The notes under the pieces were generated by a model. It ran no database searches, was not told the origin of the DNA, and saw only the letters and a program-made list of their open reading frames with translations. Position numbers and translations under genes: made by a program. A DNA stretch of 64,000 nucleotides from Bacteroidia bacterium (lineage in GTDB: Bacteria; Bacteroidota; Bacteroidia; B-17B0; Aurantibacillaceae): positions 62,001 through 126,000 of the forward strand of contig JAEUTP010000014.1 in assembly GCA_016787705.1 (NCBI GenBank). The letters are read 5' to 3'. Positions 11,401-19,488 of this stretch are shown piece by piece. Positions within the stretch are counted from its first letter, which is position 1. Each line of letters begins with the position of its first letter.

Positions 11401-11553
11401 AAAATATTCTCTTCCGGCGAATTAACAAAAGGTTGGAATGGTACTTTTAAAGGTCAGCCAAGCGAATATGCAGTATATATTTATAAAATAACGTATAAAG
11501 GTTTAGATGGTAAAAAGGTGAATAAAACCGGCCATGTAACTTTAAACAGGTAA
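8434..11553 (+). CDS. Large surface protein with Ig-like repeats and T9SS type B C-terminal domain, paralogue of the upstream gene
   Basis: A 1039-residue secreted protein with signal peptide (IAIILITLFSVLVVNSQ). The N-terminal domain (about 45-265) contains 'LPIGFTFCFFGNTYTQFYIGSNGWISF', a beta-sandwich signature common in Bacteroidota adhesins (nidogen-like). Several Ig-like repeats and a T9SS type B domain (IYVPNAFTPNGDGINDEF ... GHVTLN) follow. From about residue 320 onward it runs parallel to the preceding protein, often with near-identical blocks (for example GYNQSGTVVCTQKMSYSV), while the N-terminal domains are unrelated. This suggests tandem duplication with exchange of the head domain. 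It is expected to be displayed on the outer surface; ligand unknown. Confidence 0.9.
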   Translation: MKLTKRIAIILITLFSVLVVNSQNNCPSLGPDQNLPCGVTQTVLTANLTTCNPSTITANQTTSYSVANIPFAPYPNTGTIINLTDDSQTGALPIGFTFCFFGNTYTQFYIGSNGWISFTAGQPVTFASASIPSTAGSVPKNCIMGPWQDWHPGIGAGNYIRYQTQGTAPCRRLVVSWTNIPMYSCTSTLGTFQIVIYEGTNLIENHITTKNNCVSWSGGTAVQGIHNLAGTIGVTVPGRNSTQWTTSNNSHRWSPSGAPVIPTLTWFAVGNPVPLGTGPTLTVTPPVGGQLYTCHNVYPACYAGFDGCIPSVGNSPDTVLVVPGLAAITPTITAPTCINGPTQISVAPNSATNNIQWTGPGIVGSATTPTITVNATGVYSVYISNTVNICAGSASVLVSQTPTLSIAPSTNTICSFNFNGSLNSVSLTAMGATNYTWSGMSGLSNTAGSSNAPSISFTPTAGFITGSVTLVGINGPCSNTTSFSIPIYTNPIVSVTSASVCQGFGTSLVASGATSYNWAPSAGLNSTSSATVMANPNVTTSYGVIGSNLGCNSQTMGSTLTVVPNPTITIGPLTNTICVGGNINLTANGATSYSWSPNTGLNVTTGANVNASPGTNTTYTVLGSQNSCTSTAVYQVSVIVVPNLLMNVAQPIICNGEKTNINANGASGYNWSPATGLNTTSGSLVQASPSSSTNYTITGFNGVCTASASVFVEVVPSPALVLSAPGSQICYGASTGITVSGASNFTWSPSIGLSSTTASNIVASPLTTTNYTVVGYNQSGTVVCTQKMSYSVIIVPLAEPKVSPNSVICAGDKTLLTASGGDTYAWTPTVGLNVGSGGGVVASPSVSTMYTVDVSYQGSCGSFTTVFVQVNPNPVVTAGRDTSYNHEDAMFINATGTGTLSWIVGEEISCRDCPNSQIFPKNSGCYVVETVNEFGCKAKDEMCVEVKKEFSIYVPNAFTPNGDGINDEFLAFGYNITDFTMEIFDRWGEKIFSSGELTKGWNGTFKGQPSEYAVYIYKITYKGLDGKKVNKTGHVTLNR

Positions 11554-11580
11554 TTCATAGTGTTCTATGTTTGTGTGTTA

Positions 11581-11612
11581 AGGTGTGGGAGTTGTTACCC
11601 ACACCTTTTTCT
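11581..11612 (+). terminator. Intrinsic terminator after the second T9SS-B gene
   Basis: A perfect 9-bp stem AGGTGTGGG / CCCACACCT (11581-11589 and 11598-11606) is followed by a T-run, 27 bases after the stop codon. Confidence 0.9.
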
Positions 11613-11694
11613 TTTAATTAAAATCAAAAATGGGCTGTTAAAAACATTCTTTATCCAACATGATGCGCTTTTTTATTAAGCTTAATTTAGGAGG

Positions 11695-14625
11695 ATGAAC
11701 AAGATCTTTATAACACTTCTTTCTTTTGTACTATTTACTGCATTTTCATTTCATCAACCAAACAAAATCAAAAAAGAACCTGATTTTTTAACACCTCAAA
11801 ACAAGTGGGTCGATTCTGTTTTTAAATCTCTTACTCCCGACCAAAGATTAGCGCAACTATTTATGGTTGCAGCATACAGTAATAAAGATCTTAAGCATGC
11901 AAAAGAAATTAAAGACCTTGTTGTAAATTATAATATTGGTGGTTTGATTTGGATGCAGGGAGGACCTGTTAGACAAGGTAAACTGGCTAACTATTATCAG
12001 AGCGTTGCAAAAACGCCTTTGCTTTACAGTATTGATGGTGAGTGGGGTTTAGCTATGAGATTAGATAGTACCATTCGTTATCCCAAACAAATGACTTTAG
12101 GCGCCATTCAAAACGATTCGCTTATTTATTTAATGGGAAGACAAATTGCAAAAGAATGTAAGCGCATTGGTTTACATGTAAACTTTGCGCCGGTTGCCGA
12201 TGTAAATAATAATCCTCTCAATCCTGTCATTGGCATGCGCAGCTTTGGCGAGAATAAATATAAGGTAGCCCACAAAGCATACATGTACATGCAAGGTATG
12301 CAGGATGAAAAAGTAATGGCCAACGGCAAACATTTCCCCGGACATGGAGATACAGACAGCGATTCTCATAAAACATTACCCTATATCGCGCACTCAAAAG
12401 AAAGATTAGACTCACTAGAGTTATATCCTTTCCAATATTTGTTTGATAGAGGTCTTGCCAGTATTATGGTAGCGCATTTAAATATTCCAAGCTTAGATAC
12501 AACAAAAAATTTAGCATCTACATTATCACCAAATGTTGTGAACGATCTTTTAAAAAATAAAATGGGGTTTAAAGGTTTGGTATTTACAGATGCATTGAAC
12601 ATGAAAGGCGTTTCTAAATATTATGACCCCGGAATTGTAGATGTGAAAGCACTTTTAGCAGGTAACGATGTGTTATTGTTTAGTGAAGATGTTCCTAAAG
12701 CAATTACTGAAATAAACAAAGCCATTGAAGAAGGTAAAATAAACAGGAATGAAATTGATGAACGTTGCAAAAAAATACTAATGGCAAAATACTGGTGCGG
12801 TTTAAATGTAAAACCCGAAGTTGTTACACGTAACTTATATAAAGAATTAAATACAAAAGCAGGTGAAGAATTAAATTACAAACTGGCAGAAGCATCCATT
12901 ACTTTATTGAAGAATGAAAATAATTTTTTACCATTAAAAAAATTAGACAGTCTTAAAATTGTTGAGGTTTCTTTTGGTGTTGAAGAAGAAAATTCTTTAT
13001 ACACAACTGTAAAGAATTATGCTTATGTTGAGCACATTGGTTTATCTCACGATGCAAAGCCTTCGGTAGTTGCAACACTTTTCGAAAAAATAAAAAAAGC
13101 CGATGTTGTTATTTTGCAAATAAACAAAGCCACTTTAAAAGCCGAGAATAATTACGGAGTAGGTAATCAAACCTTAAAATTAATGGATTCTATTGCTGTT
13201 TTAAAGCCAAGTGTTTTGGTTTTGCTTACCAATCCATACATTTTAAATAAAATTACGTCTATTCAAAATTATAAGTCGGTTATTTTAGGATATGAGTATA
13301 TGCCAACTATTTTAAAAGCAAGCGCCAATGCTATTTTAGGCTTCGGAAAAGTAAATGGTAAATTACCTGTAAGTACTAATATGTTTAAAGCAGAAACAGG
13401 TTTAACGCTTGAGCCTTATTTTTTACCAAAACAAAAATCTATTAAAGAAAACTTTAAAAAAAAAAAGTTTGGAGCAGTAGATAGTATTGCGCTTTATGGC
13501 ATAGAAGAAAAAGCTTACCCTGGTTGCCAGATAGTTGCATTTAAAGATGGTGAATTGATCTATCAAAAATCGTTTGGCAATTTCACCTATGCGCCAGATT
13601 CGAAACCGGTAGATGATGGCACTATTTACGATCTGGCAAGTATCACCAAAATATCTGCTTCTGCTTTGGCGTTGATGAAATTAAAAACAGAAGGCCAGTT
13701 TGATTACAAAAAAACACTTGGTTTTTATTTACCTGAACTGGCAGGCACCGATAAAGAGAATTTAATTATTGAAGATGTGCTTACGCACCAGGCCGGGCTG
13801 CAGGCATGGATCCCATTCTATTTAAGAACACTTAAAAAAAATGATGAATACAAACCGGGTTTTTATAATAAAAAAGCTACCGATAAGTATCCAACGCAGG
13901 TTGCAAAAAATTTATATGTTGTAAAGGGATTTAACGATTCTATTTACAAACGGATCATCAATTCAAAGATCGAAAATCCAGGTAAATATTTATATAGTGA
14001 TTTGGGTTATTATTTTATGCAAAGAATAATTGAGAACATTACACAAAAAAAGCTGGATGAATACGTAAGTGACATGTATTTTAAAATGGGTATTGTACTT
14101 ACTTATCAACCGCTAAAAAAATATTCTATCTCACAAATTGCGCCAACTGAAAATGATTCGAAATTCAGGAAACAAATCCTTCAGGGTTTTGTGCATGATC
14201 CCGGCGCTGCTTTAGAAGGTGGTGTTGCTGGCCATGCCGGTTTATTTGGCAATGCTTTAGAGCTTGCCAAATTAATGCAAATGTATTTAAACAAAGGTGA
14301 GTTAAATGGTGTTAGAATTTTAGATACTGCTGTGGTAAGAGATTTTACTAGCTGTCATTTTTGTCCGGATAACCGCCGTGGTTTATGTTTTGAAAAACCG
14401 GAGATCGATAATAAAAAAGATAGTCCGGTAACCTCTGAATGTAGTCCTGAAAGCTATGGTCATAGCGGTTTTACAGGTACTTTTACCTGGGCCGATCCAA
14501 AGAATCGTTTGGTTTATGTATTTTTGAGCAACAGGGTTTATCCTGATGTGGATCCTAATAAATTAGCCAAATTGGGAATAAGAGGAAAGATTCATAAGGC
14601 GTTTTACGATGCATTAAAAAACTAA
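11695..14625 (+). CDS. Fusion of GH3 beta-N-acetylhexosaminidase/glucosidase and beta-lactamase-class serine hydrolase
   Basis: A 976-residue envelope protein with signal peptide (IFITLLSFVLFTAFSF). Residues about 35-370 form a glycoside hydrolase family 3 TIM barrel with the NagZ-like motif KHFPGHGDTDSDSH and 'VFTDALNMKGV', whose Asp would be the nucleophile. A GH3 C-terminal domain runs to about 580. The last roughly 380 residues are a class C beta-lactamase/DD-peptidase-like domain with SITK (SxxK nucleophile motif), YSDLGYY (YxN-like) and HSGFTGT (KTG-like). The fusion is known in Bacteroidota and suggests a cell-wall or glycan-recycling role; the exact substrate is inferred. An AGGAGG stretch abuts the ATG, too close for an ordinary Shine-Dalgarno. 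It is the first gene of a five-gene operon. Confidence 0.9.
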   Translation: MNKIFITLLSFVLFTAFSFHQPNKIKKEPDFLTPQNKWVDSVFKSLTPDQRLAQLFMVAAYSNKDLKHAKEIKDLVVNYNIGGLIWMQGGPVRQGKLANYYQSVAKTPLLYSIDGEWGLAMRLDSTIRYPKQMTLGAIQNDSLIYLMGRQIAKECKRIGLHVNFAPVADVNNNPLNPVIGMRSFGENKYKVAHKAYMYMQGMQDEKVMANGKHFPGHGDTDSDSHKTLPYIAHSKERLDSLELYPFQYLFDRGLASIMVAHLNIPSLDTTKNLASTLSPNVVNDLLKNKMGFKGLVFTDALNMKGVSKYYDPGIVDVKALLAGNDVLLFSEDVPKAITEINKAIEEGKINRNEIDERCKKILMAKYWCGLNVKPEVVTRNLYKELNTKAGEELNYKLAEASITLLKNENNFLPLKKLDSLKIVEVSFGVEEENSLYTTVKNYAYVEHIGLSHDAKPSVVATLFEKIKKADVVILQINKATLKAENNYGVGNQTLKLMDSIAVLKPSVLVLLTNPYILNKITSIQNYKSVILGYEYMPTILKASANAILGFGKVNGKLPVSTNMFKAETGLTLEPYFLPKQKSIKENFKKKKFGAVDSIALYGIEEKAYPGCQIVAFKDGELIYQKSFGNFTYAPDSKPVDDGTIYDLASITKISASALALMKLKTEGQFDYKKTLGFYLPELAGTDKENLIIEDVLTHQAGLQAWIPFYLRTLKKNDEYKPGFYNKKATDKYPTQVAKNLYVVKGFNDSIYKRIINSKIENPGKYLYSDLGYYFMQRIIENITQKKLDEYVSDMYFKMGIVLTYQPLKKYSISQIAPTENDSKFRKQILQGFVHDPGAALEGGVAGHAGLFGNALELAKLMQMYLNKGELNGVRILDTAVVRDFTSCHFCPDNRRGLCFEKPEIDNKKDSPVTSECSPESYGHSGFTGTFTWADPKNRLVYVFLSNRVYPDVDPNKLAKLGIRGKIHKAFYDALKN

Positions 14626-14626
14626 A

Positions 14627-15850
14627 TTGAAACTTTTAATATTAACACAATATTTTCCTCCTGAAGTAGGAGCGCCGCAAAACAGGTTGTTTGAGTTGGC
14701 CGTGCGCTTGCAAAAAAAAGGCGTTGATATAACTGTTCTTACCGCAATGCCTAATTACCCACAAATGGAAATTTATGCGGGCTATGCCGGTAAAAAATAT
14801 GTTTACGAAGAAATAGAAGGTTTAAAGGTTCACCGTTCTTCTATTTATGTTTCTAAAAGTAAATCCATCATTAACCGTTTACGAAATTATTTTTCTTTTG
14901 TGATTTCAAGTGCAAGAACAGGAAAATCAAAACTCGGTAATTTCGATTTTTTATTATGCGAATCGCCACCACTGTTTTTAGGTTACAGTGCCATGCGACT
15001 GGCAAAACAAAAAAAAGCAAAATTAATTTTTAATGTCAGCGATCTTTGGCCCGAAAGTGCTGAAAAACTTGGGGTTGTAAATAATAAGCTATTATTAAAT
15101 CTTGCCTATAACCTGGAAGCTAAATTATATAAACGGTCGGTATTAGTAACCGGTCAAACACAAGGTATTTGCGAAAGTATAAATATCCGTTTCCCTTCGG
15201 TAAAAACATATTGGTTGCCAAATGGCGTAGACCTTAATTATTATGATCCTTCCAGGATTGAGGCCGGTAACTGGCGCGAAAAGAATGGTTTTTCGAAAGA
15301 AGATATTGTTTTATTGTATGCGGGTATTATTGGTATAGCACAAGGATTGGAAGTTATTCTGCTTTCAGCCAAAAATTTTGTTGACCAAACAAATGTCAAG
15401 TTTGTATTTATTGGTAGCGGCCCTGAAAAAGAGAAATTGATAAAGCAAAAAGATGATCTTAAATTGAAAAATGTTTTTTTTATGGAAGCTATTTCAAAAA
15501 AAGAAATGCCGGGTGTTTTAAAAAACATCAATGCAGCCATTATTCCTTTAAGAAAATTAGATCTTTTTCTTGGTGCTATTCCTTCAAAGATATTTGAGAA
15601 TCTGGCCATGGAAGTACCTATTTTGTTAGGTGTAAACGGCGAGGCCCGCCATTTATTTATAGATAAAGGAAATTCCGGTATTTATTTTGAACCAGAAAAT
15701 GCACAAAGCTTAACAAATGCTATAAAAATAATAATGGAAGATAAAGCTATAGCAATTCAGCTAGGGAAAAATGGAAGGGTTTTTGTAAATAAATTTTTTA
15801 ACCGTGAGACTATTGCGGGCGTTTTTTTTGAGAAATTAAAAGAATTATAA
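14627..15850 (+). CDS. Family 4 glycosyltransferase (WbuB-like)
   Basis: A 407-residue GT-B glycosyltransferase. The N-terminal Rossmann half begins LILTQYFPPEVGAPQNRLFELA, typical of WbuB/WcaI-like enzymes that add sugars to O-antigen or capsule precursors. The C-terminal half has 'PNGVDLNYYDP', 'LLYAGIIGIAQGLE' and the nucleotide-sugar segment IPSKIFENLAMEVPIL with the family's usual Glu. The start is TTG at 14627, two bases after the upstream stop, so translation is probably coupled. It lies in the envelope operon with a methyltransferase and an O-antigen ligase-like gene, which supports a surface polysaccharide role. Donor and acceptor sugars are unknown. Confidence 0.88.
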   Translation: MKLLILTQYFPPEVGAPQNRLFELAVRLQKKGVDITVLTAMPNYPQMEIYAGYAGKKYVYEEIEGLKVHRSSIYVSKSKSIINRLRNYFSFVISSARTGKSKLGNFDFLLCESPPLFLGYSAMRLAKQKKAKLIFNVSDLWPESAEKLGVVNNKLLLNLAYNLEAKLYKRSVLVTGQTQGICESINIRFPSVKTYWLPNGVDLNYYDPSRIEAGNWREKNGFSKEDIVLLYAGIIGIAQGLEVILLSAKNFVDQTNVKFVFIGSGPEKEKLIKQKDDLKLKNVFFMEAISKKEMPGVLKNINAAIIPLRKLDLFLGAIPSKIFENLAMEVPILLGVNGEARHLFIDKGNSGIYFEPENAQSLTNAIKIIMEDKAIAIQLGKNGRVFVNKFFNRETIAGVFFEKLKEL

Positions 15851-16510
15851 ATGTCGTTACAAAAAGATATCACAAAACAATACGGTAAACGAACCGGTAA
15901 GGAAAAACTTTATAATTCCGACTACTCTTATTTTTCTGAAAAAGAAAGAGCAGTCAAGATTAAAGAGTTAGTAAAAAAGATAATTTTGATAAATAACAAT
16001 ACAACCATTTTAGAAATTGGAGCGGGGCAGGGTGGTAATATTCCTTTATTAAGAGAGATGGATTTTAATGATGATAATATTTTTGTTAATGAATTATTGC
16101 CGGAACGTGTAATGCACATTAAAAATAATTACCCAACTATTAAAGTTTATGAAGGAAACGCTTTAGAAATAGATTTTGATAGAAAATTTGATTGTATTTT
16201 TCAATCTACTGTTTTTACCTCTGTATTAAATGACGATCAAAGGATAGCGCTTGCCAATAAAATGTGGAAACTTTTAAAACCCGGCGGTATTATTTTGTGG
16301 TATGATTTTATTTATAACAATCCAAATAACAGCGATGTAAAAAAAGTAAGTGTTGCTGAAGTAAAACAATTGTTTTCGAACGCTACACAAATCAGTATTG
16401 AAAAGGTAACATTAGCCCCGCCAATTGGGCGACTTGTTGGTAAAATGTATAATCTATTTAATATACCTTTTCTTAGAAGTCATATCTTAGCAGTGTTTCA
16501 AAAACAGTAA
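15851..16510 (+). CDS. SAM-dependent class I methyltransferase
   Basis: A 219-residue methyltransferase with a Rossmann core. Motif I is ILEIGAGQGGNIPLL (SAM-binding glycines), an acidic residue follows in 'NDDNIFVNELLPERV', motif IV is FDCIFQSTVFTSV, and the post-motif is LLKPGGIILWYDF. The ATG follows the upstream stop with no gap. The position between a glycosyltransferase and an O-antigen ligase-like gene suggests methylation of a surface glycan or its lipid carrier intermediate, but this is inference from context. Confidence 0.82.
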   Translation: MSLQKDITKQYGKRTGKEKLYNSDYSYFSEKERAVKIKELVKKIILINNNTTILEIGAGQGGNIPLLREMDFNDDNIFVNELLPERVMHIKNNYPTIKVYEGNALEIDFDRKFDCIFQSTVFTSVLNDDQRIALANKMWKLLKPGGIILWYDFIYNNPNNSDVKKVSVAEVKQLFSNATQISIEKVTLAPPIGRLVGKMYNLFNIPFLRSHILAVFQKQ

Positions 16511-16517
16511 TTTTTAA

Positions 16518-17735
16518 ATGGAATTTACTTTAAAACAACGTTTATTTTATTTTTTTCCGGTATTGTTTTGTTTTTGCCTCCCTTTTGGCTCGCTTGTATT
16601 GTCGGGCCTTGTAGTTTTATGGACGATCACCTCTTTTTTTAACATCGATAAGCAGCAATTTAAAACAGGTATCAAAAATAAAAGCTTATGGTGCTTATTG
16701 ATTTTCTTTTTTTTTACACTGATAAGTGCTTTATTTTCATCAAATAAAACCGAAGCTAATTTTAATGTGGAAATAAAGATGAGTTTTTTAGTTTTTCCTT
16801 ATCTCTTTTTTTGTTTTAAGTGGCCTTTGCAAATTATTAAGCGCTGTCTTATATCCTTTGTATCGGGTTGTTTTTTTGCTTGTATTATTTTGATATTAAG
16901 ATCAACGTATTATTCATTTACAGGCCACTCAGAGTATTTCTTTTATACGCAATTCTCTGTTTTTATTCACGCTTCATATTTTGCAATGTATCTTTTGTTG
17001 GCAATTATCTTAGTGGTTTTTCTTTATCCAGCTTGGTTCAAAGCACAAAAAAATGTCATCTACACATCTTATTTTTTTGTGGTCGCATTTATTATTACCA
17101 TTTTTCTTTGCTCTTCAAAACTTGGATTAATAAGTTTTTTCATCTCAATCCCACTTATATTTTTTTATAAGTTCAAAAGTTTTTTAAGTATTAAAAATGT
17201 GGCGATGTTAATTGTGGCTATATTTGTATCAGGTGTTGTAGCTTATAAATTATTTCCAAGTGCGTTTGAACGTCTGTCATCTCTTACAATGGTATCAACA
17301 TCAAAACTTGATAAAACATCCTCAGAAAGTACAACCGTAAGGATTTTGATTTGGGAGCAATGCCTTCAAATAATAAAAAACAATTTCTGGATGGGAACAA
17401 ACGTTGGTGATGCAAACGACGAGCTTTACAAAGCTTACGAGATAAGTGGATTAACAGGTGCCTCCGAACATAATTTAAATGCACATAACCAGTATTTCCA
17501 AACATTTATCGGACTTGGAATTATTGGTTTTATTTTGTTGATTGTTTTAACTTTTGGTGAAATGATAAAGGGAATTGTAAAAAGGCACTTTTTGCTTTTT
17601 CTGTTTTCACTGGTAATTGTACTTAATTTTTTAGTGGAAAGTATGCTGCAAACCGCTGCGGGAGTTTTGTTTTTTGTGTTTTTCTTTTGTCTTTTTAATT
17701 TAGCAGGTGAGGAGGAATTAATTCATGAGGTTTAA
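16518..17735 (+). CDS. O-antigen ligase/polymerase-like integral membrane protein
   Basis: A 405-residue protein with about ten hydrophobic segments. A periplasmic stretch in the second half (around residues 265-330) contains 'TTVRILIWEQCLQIIKNNFWMGTNVGDAND' and 'LNAHNQYFQTFIGLGIIG', the large-loop signature of the Wzy_C/WaaL superfamily with the key His of NAHNQY. Such proteins polymerise or transfer undecaprenyl-linked glycans at the periplasmic face of the inner membrane. The 3' end overlaps the next gene by 11 bases. Ligase and polymerase cannot be told apart by sequence alone. Confidence 0.85.
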   Translation: MEFTLKQRLFYFFPVLFCFCLPFGSLVLSGLVVLWTITSFFNIDKQQFKTGIKNKSLWCLLIFFFFTLISALFSSNKTEANFNVEIKMSFLVFPYLFFCFKWPLQIIKRCLISFVSGCFFACIILILRSTYYSFTGHSEYFFYTQFSVFIHASYFAMYLLLAIILVVFLYPAWFKAQKNVIYTSYFFVVAFIITIFLCSSKLGLISFFISIPLIFFYKFKSFLSIKNVAMLIVAIFVSGVVAYKLFPSAFERLSSLTMVSTSKLDKTSSESTTVRILIWEQCLQIIKNNFWMGTNVGDANDELYKAYEISGLTGASEHNLNAHNQYFQTFIGLGIIGFILLIVLTFGEMIKGIVKRHFLLFLFSLVIVLNFLVESMLQTAAGVLFFVFFFCLFNLAGEEELIHEV

Positions 17736-19392
17736 GATAATTATACTTGTTTTTTTTTCCTCTTTTTTTTTATTCTCACAAAACGCTTATCGTTGGCCAA
17801 TAGATTCACCTCACGTAATAACAGGTAACTATGGTGAGATCCGGCCTAATCATTTTCATTCCGGCATCGATTTTTCTACTAATGGTTTAATAAATTTACC
17901 CGTTTACGCTATTGATGAAGGTTATGTTTCTCGCGTAAAGATAAGCTCGGGCGGTTACGGCAAAAACATATATATAACACATACTAATGGGAAAGTAAGC
18001 GTGTACTGTCATTTAAATTCGCTTAATCCTGCTTTAACCGATCTTGTAAAAAAAGAACAATATGCCAGAAAAAGTTTTGAAGTAGAGATCTTTCCCAAGA
18101 ATAAAAGTATAAAAGTAAAAAAGGGTGAAATTATTGCTTTGTCAGGAAATACAGGTAATTCAACCGGACCGCATTTACATTTTGAGATCCGCGATGAAAA
18201 AACAGAAATGCCTTTAAATCCATTACAACATTTTGAAATTATTGATACTGTTTTACCTACTATACAGCATGTGGCTTTTTATAACCTGGCCGATACCTGC
18301 TCTCCAAAATTTTTAAATTCATGGCCGGTAAAAAAGCTAAAGAATGATAGTCTTGTTATTATTAAAGATTCTGTCATTTTAAGAAATTCTATTTTAGGTT
18401 TTGCATTTACTGCTTTTGATCAATGCTTACCAAAAGGTAATCCAAATAATGTATACAGCGCTAATTTATTTTTTGACGGTAAACTTATTTATTCGCATGC
18501 CATGAATACAATAAGCTTTGACGATGCCCGTTTTGTAAACGAGTTTAGCGAACTGGTAGAAAAAAGCAAGACGGAAAAAATAAGATTTCAAAAATGTTTT
18601 CAGCCTACCTTGTATCCTAAAAATTTTTATGATAATGTATTTAATAAAGGAAGGATCTTTTTGCTGGATACTAATTTTCATACCATTAAATTAGTTGTGT
18701 TTGATGAATACGGCAACGAGCGAGCTGTTAAGTTTTCTGTTAAAACACGTAAATTTAATTACTACTCTAAACCTTCCATTAACAGCGATGTGCAGGTAAC
18801 CTGTACAAAAGATTTTATGATCAGTAAAAATAAATTACAGATTTATATTCCGGCTAATACTTTAGCGTATTCAACTGGCTTGATATTTGAAAATACAATA
18901 GAAACAACAGGTAAATTAATTATTTTGCCAAGCGAGGCCAATCTCAAATCCACCTCTATTGTTGGTTTTGAAGTGCCTCAAAAATTATTGCCCTATAAAA
19001 CGAAGTTGGTTTTAAAAAGCGGTTCATCTGTTTTTAATCCAATAAATAATAAAGATTCTGTTTTTTATTCGGTACGTAATTTTGGCTGGTTTTTAATAGA
19101 TATGGATACGATTGCACCAAAGGTAAAAACAAAACAAACGGCTACTCAAATTGCAAAGATCAAAAAGTGGGATTCTTTCTCGTTTGTAATGACCGATAAT
19201 TTAAGTGGTATTTACAAATACAATTTATTTTTAAACGATAAATGGGTAATTGGTGAGTATGATGCCAAAGCAGATCTTATTACTTATTATTTTGATGGAG
19301 ATACGCCACCCGGAAACCTGCCATTTAGATTGGAAGTGGAAGATAGGGTGGGTAATAAGACTGTTTTTGAATATTTGTTGAAACGGAAGTAA
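17725..19392 (+). CDS. Secreted M23 (LytM-type) peptidase family protein
   Basis: A 555-residue protein with signal peptide (FKIIILVFFSSFFLFSQ). An M23 domain occupies about residues 28-175: NHFHSGIDF supplies the first His and the Asp of the HxxxD zinc motif, and GPHLHFEI supplies the HxH motif. The zinc ligands are therefore intact, consistent with an active peptidoglycan endopeptidase. The remaining roughly 380 residues are beta-rich without a recognised signature. It overlaps the preceding ligase-like gene by 11 bases and closes the envelope operon. Confidence 0.9.
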   Translation: MRFKIIILVFFSSFFLFSQNAYRWPIDSPHVITGNYGEIRPNHFHSGIDFSTNGLINLPVYAIDEGYVSRVKISSGGYGKNIYITHTNGKVSVYCHLNSLNPALTDLVKKEQYARKSFEVEIFPKNKSIKVKKGEIIALSGNTGNSTGPHLHFEIRDEKTEMPLNPLQHFEIIDTVLPTIQHVAFYNLADTCSPKFLNSWPVKKLKNDSLVIIKDSVILRNSILGFAFTAFDQCLPKGNPNNVYSANLFFDGKLIYSHAMNTISFDDARFVNEFSELVEKSKTEKIRFQKCFQPTLYPKNFYDNVFNKGRIFLLDTNFHTIKLVVFDEYGNERAVKFSVKTRKFNYYSKPSINSDVQVTCTKDFMISKNKLQIYIPANTLAYSTGLIFENTIETTGKLIILPSEANLKSTSIVGFEVPQKLLPYKTKLVLKSGSSVFNPINNKDSVFYSVRNFGWFLIDMDTIAPKVKTKQTATQIAKIKKWDSFSFVMTDNLSGIYKYNLFLNDKWVIGEYDAKADLITYYFDGDTPPGNLPFRLEVEDRVGNKTVFEYLLKRK

Positions 19393-19478
19393 TTAACCAC
19401 TAAGAGCACAAAGAACGCACAAAGCACACAAAATAAATGGTGAATTTAGTGTAAAAGCTTTGTGAACTTTGTGGTTAA
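19393..19478. repeat. Palindromic intergenic repeat (TTAACCAC family)
   Basis: The element is bounded by TTAACCAC (19393-19400) and GTGGTTAA (19471-19478), with internal runs of 'cacaaag' flavour. It resembles the element at 62374-62456 and lies between convergent genes. Confidence 0.7.
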
Positions 19479-19488
19479 AAATTTGCGC

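Noticed and set aside
5035..11553. Repeat array reminiscent of CRISPR or tandem satellite DNA
   Set aside because: The periodicity is that of Ig-like protein repeats in two intact genes; the DNA copies differ and no spacers exist.
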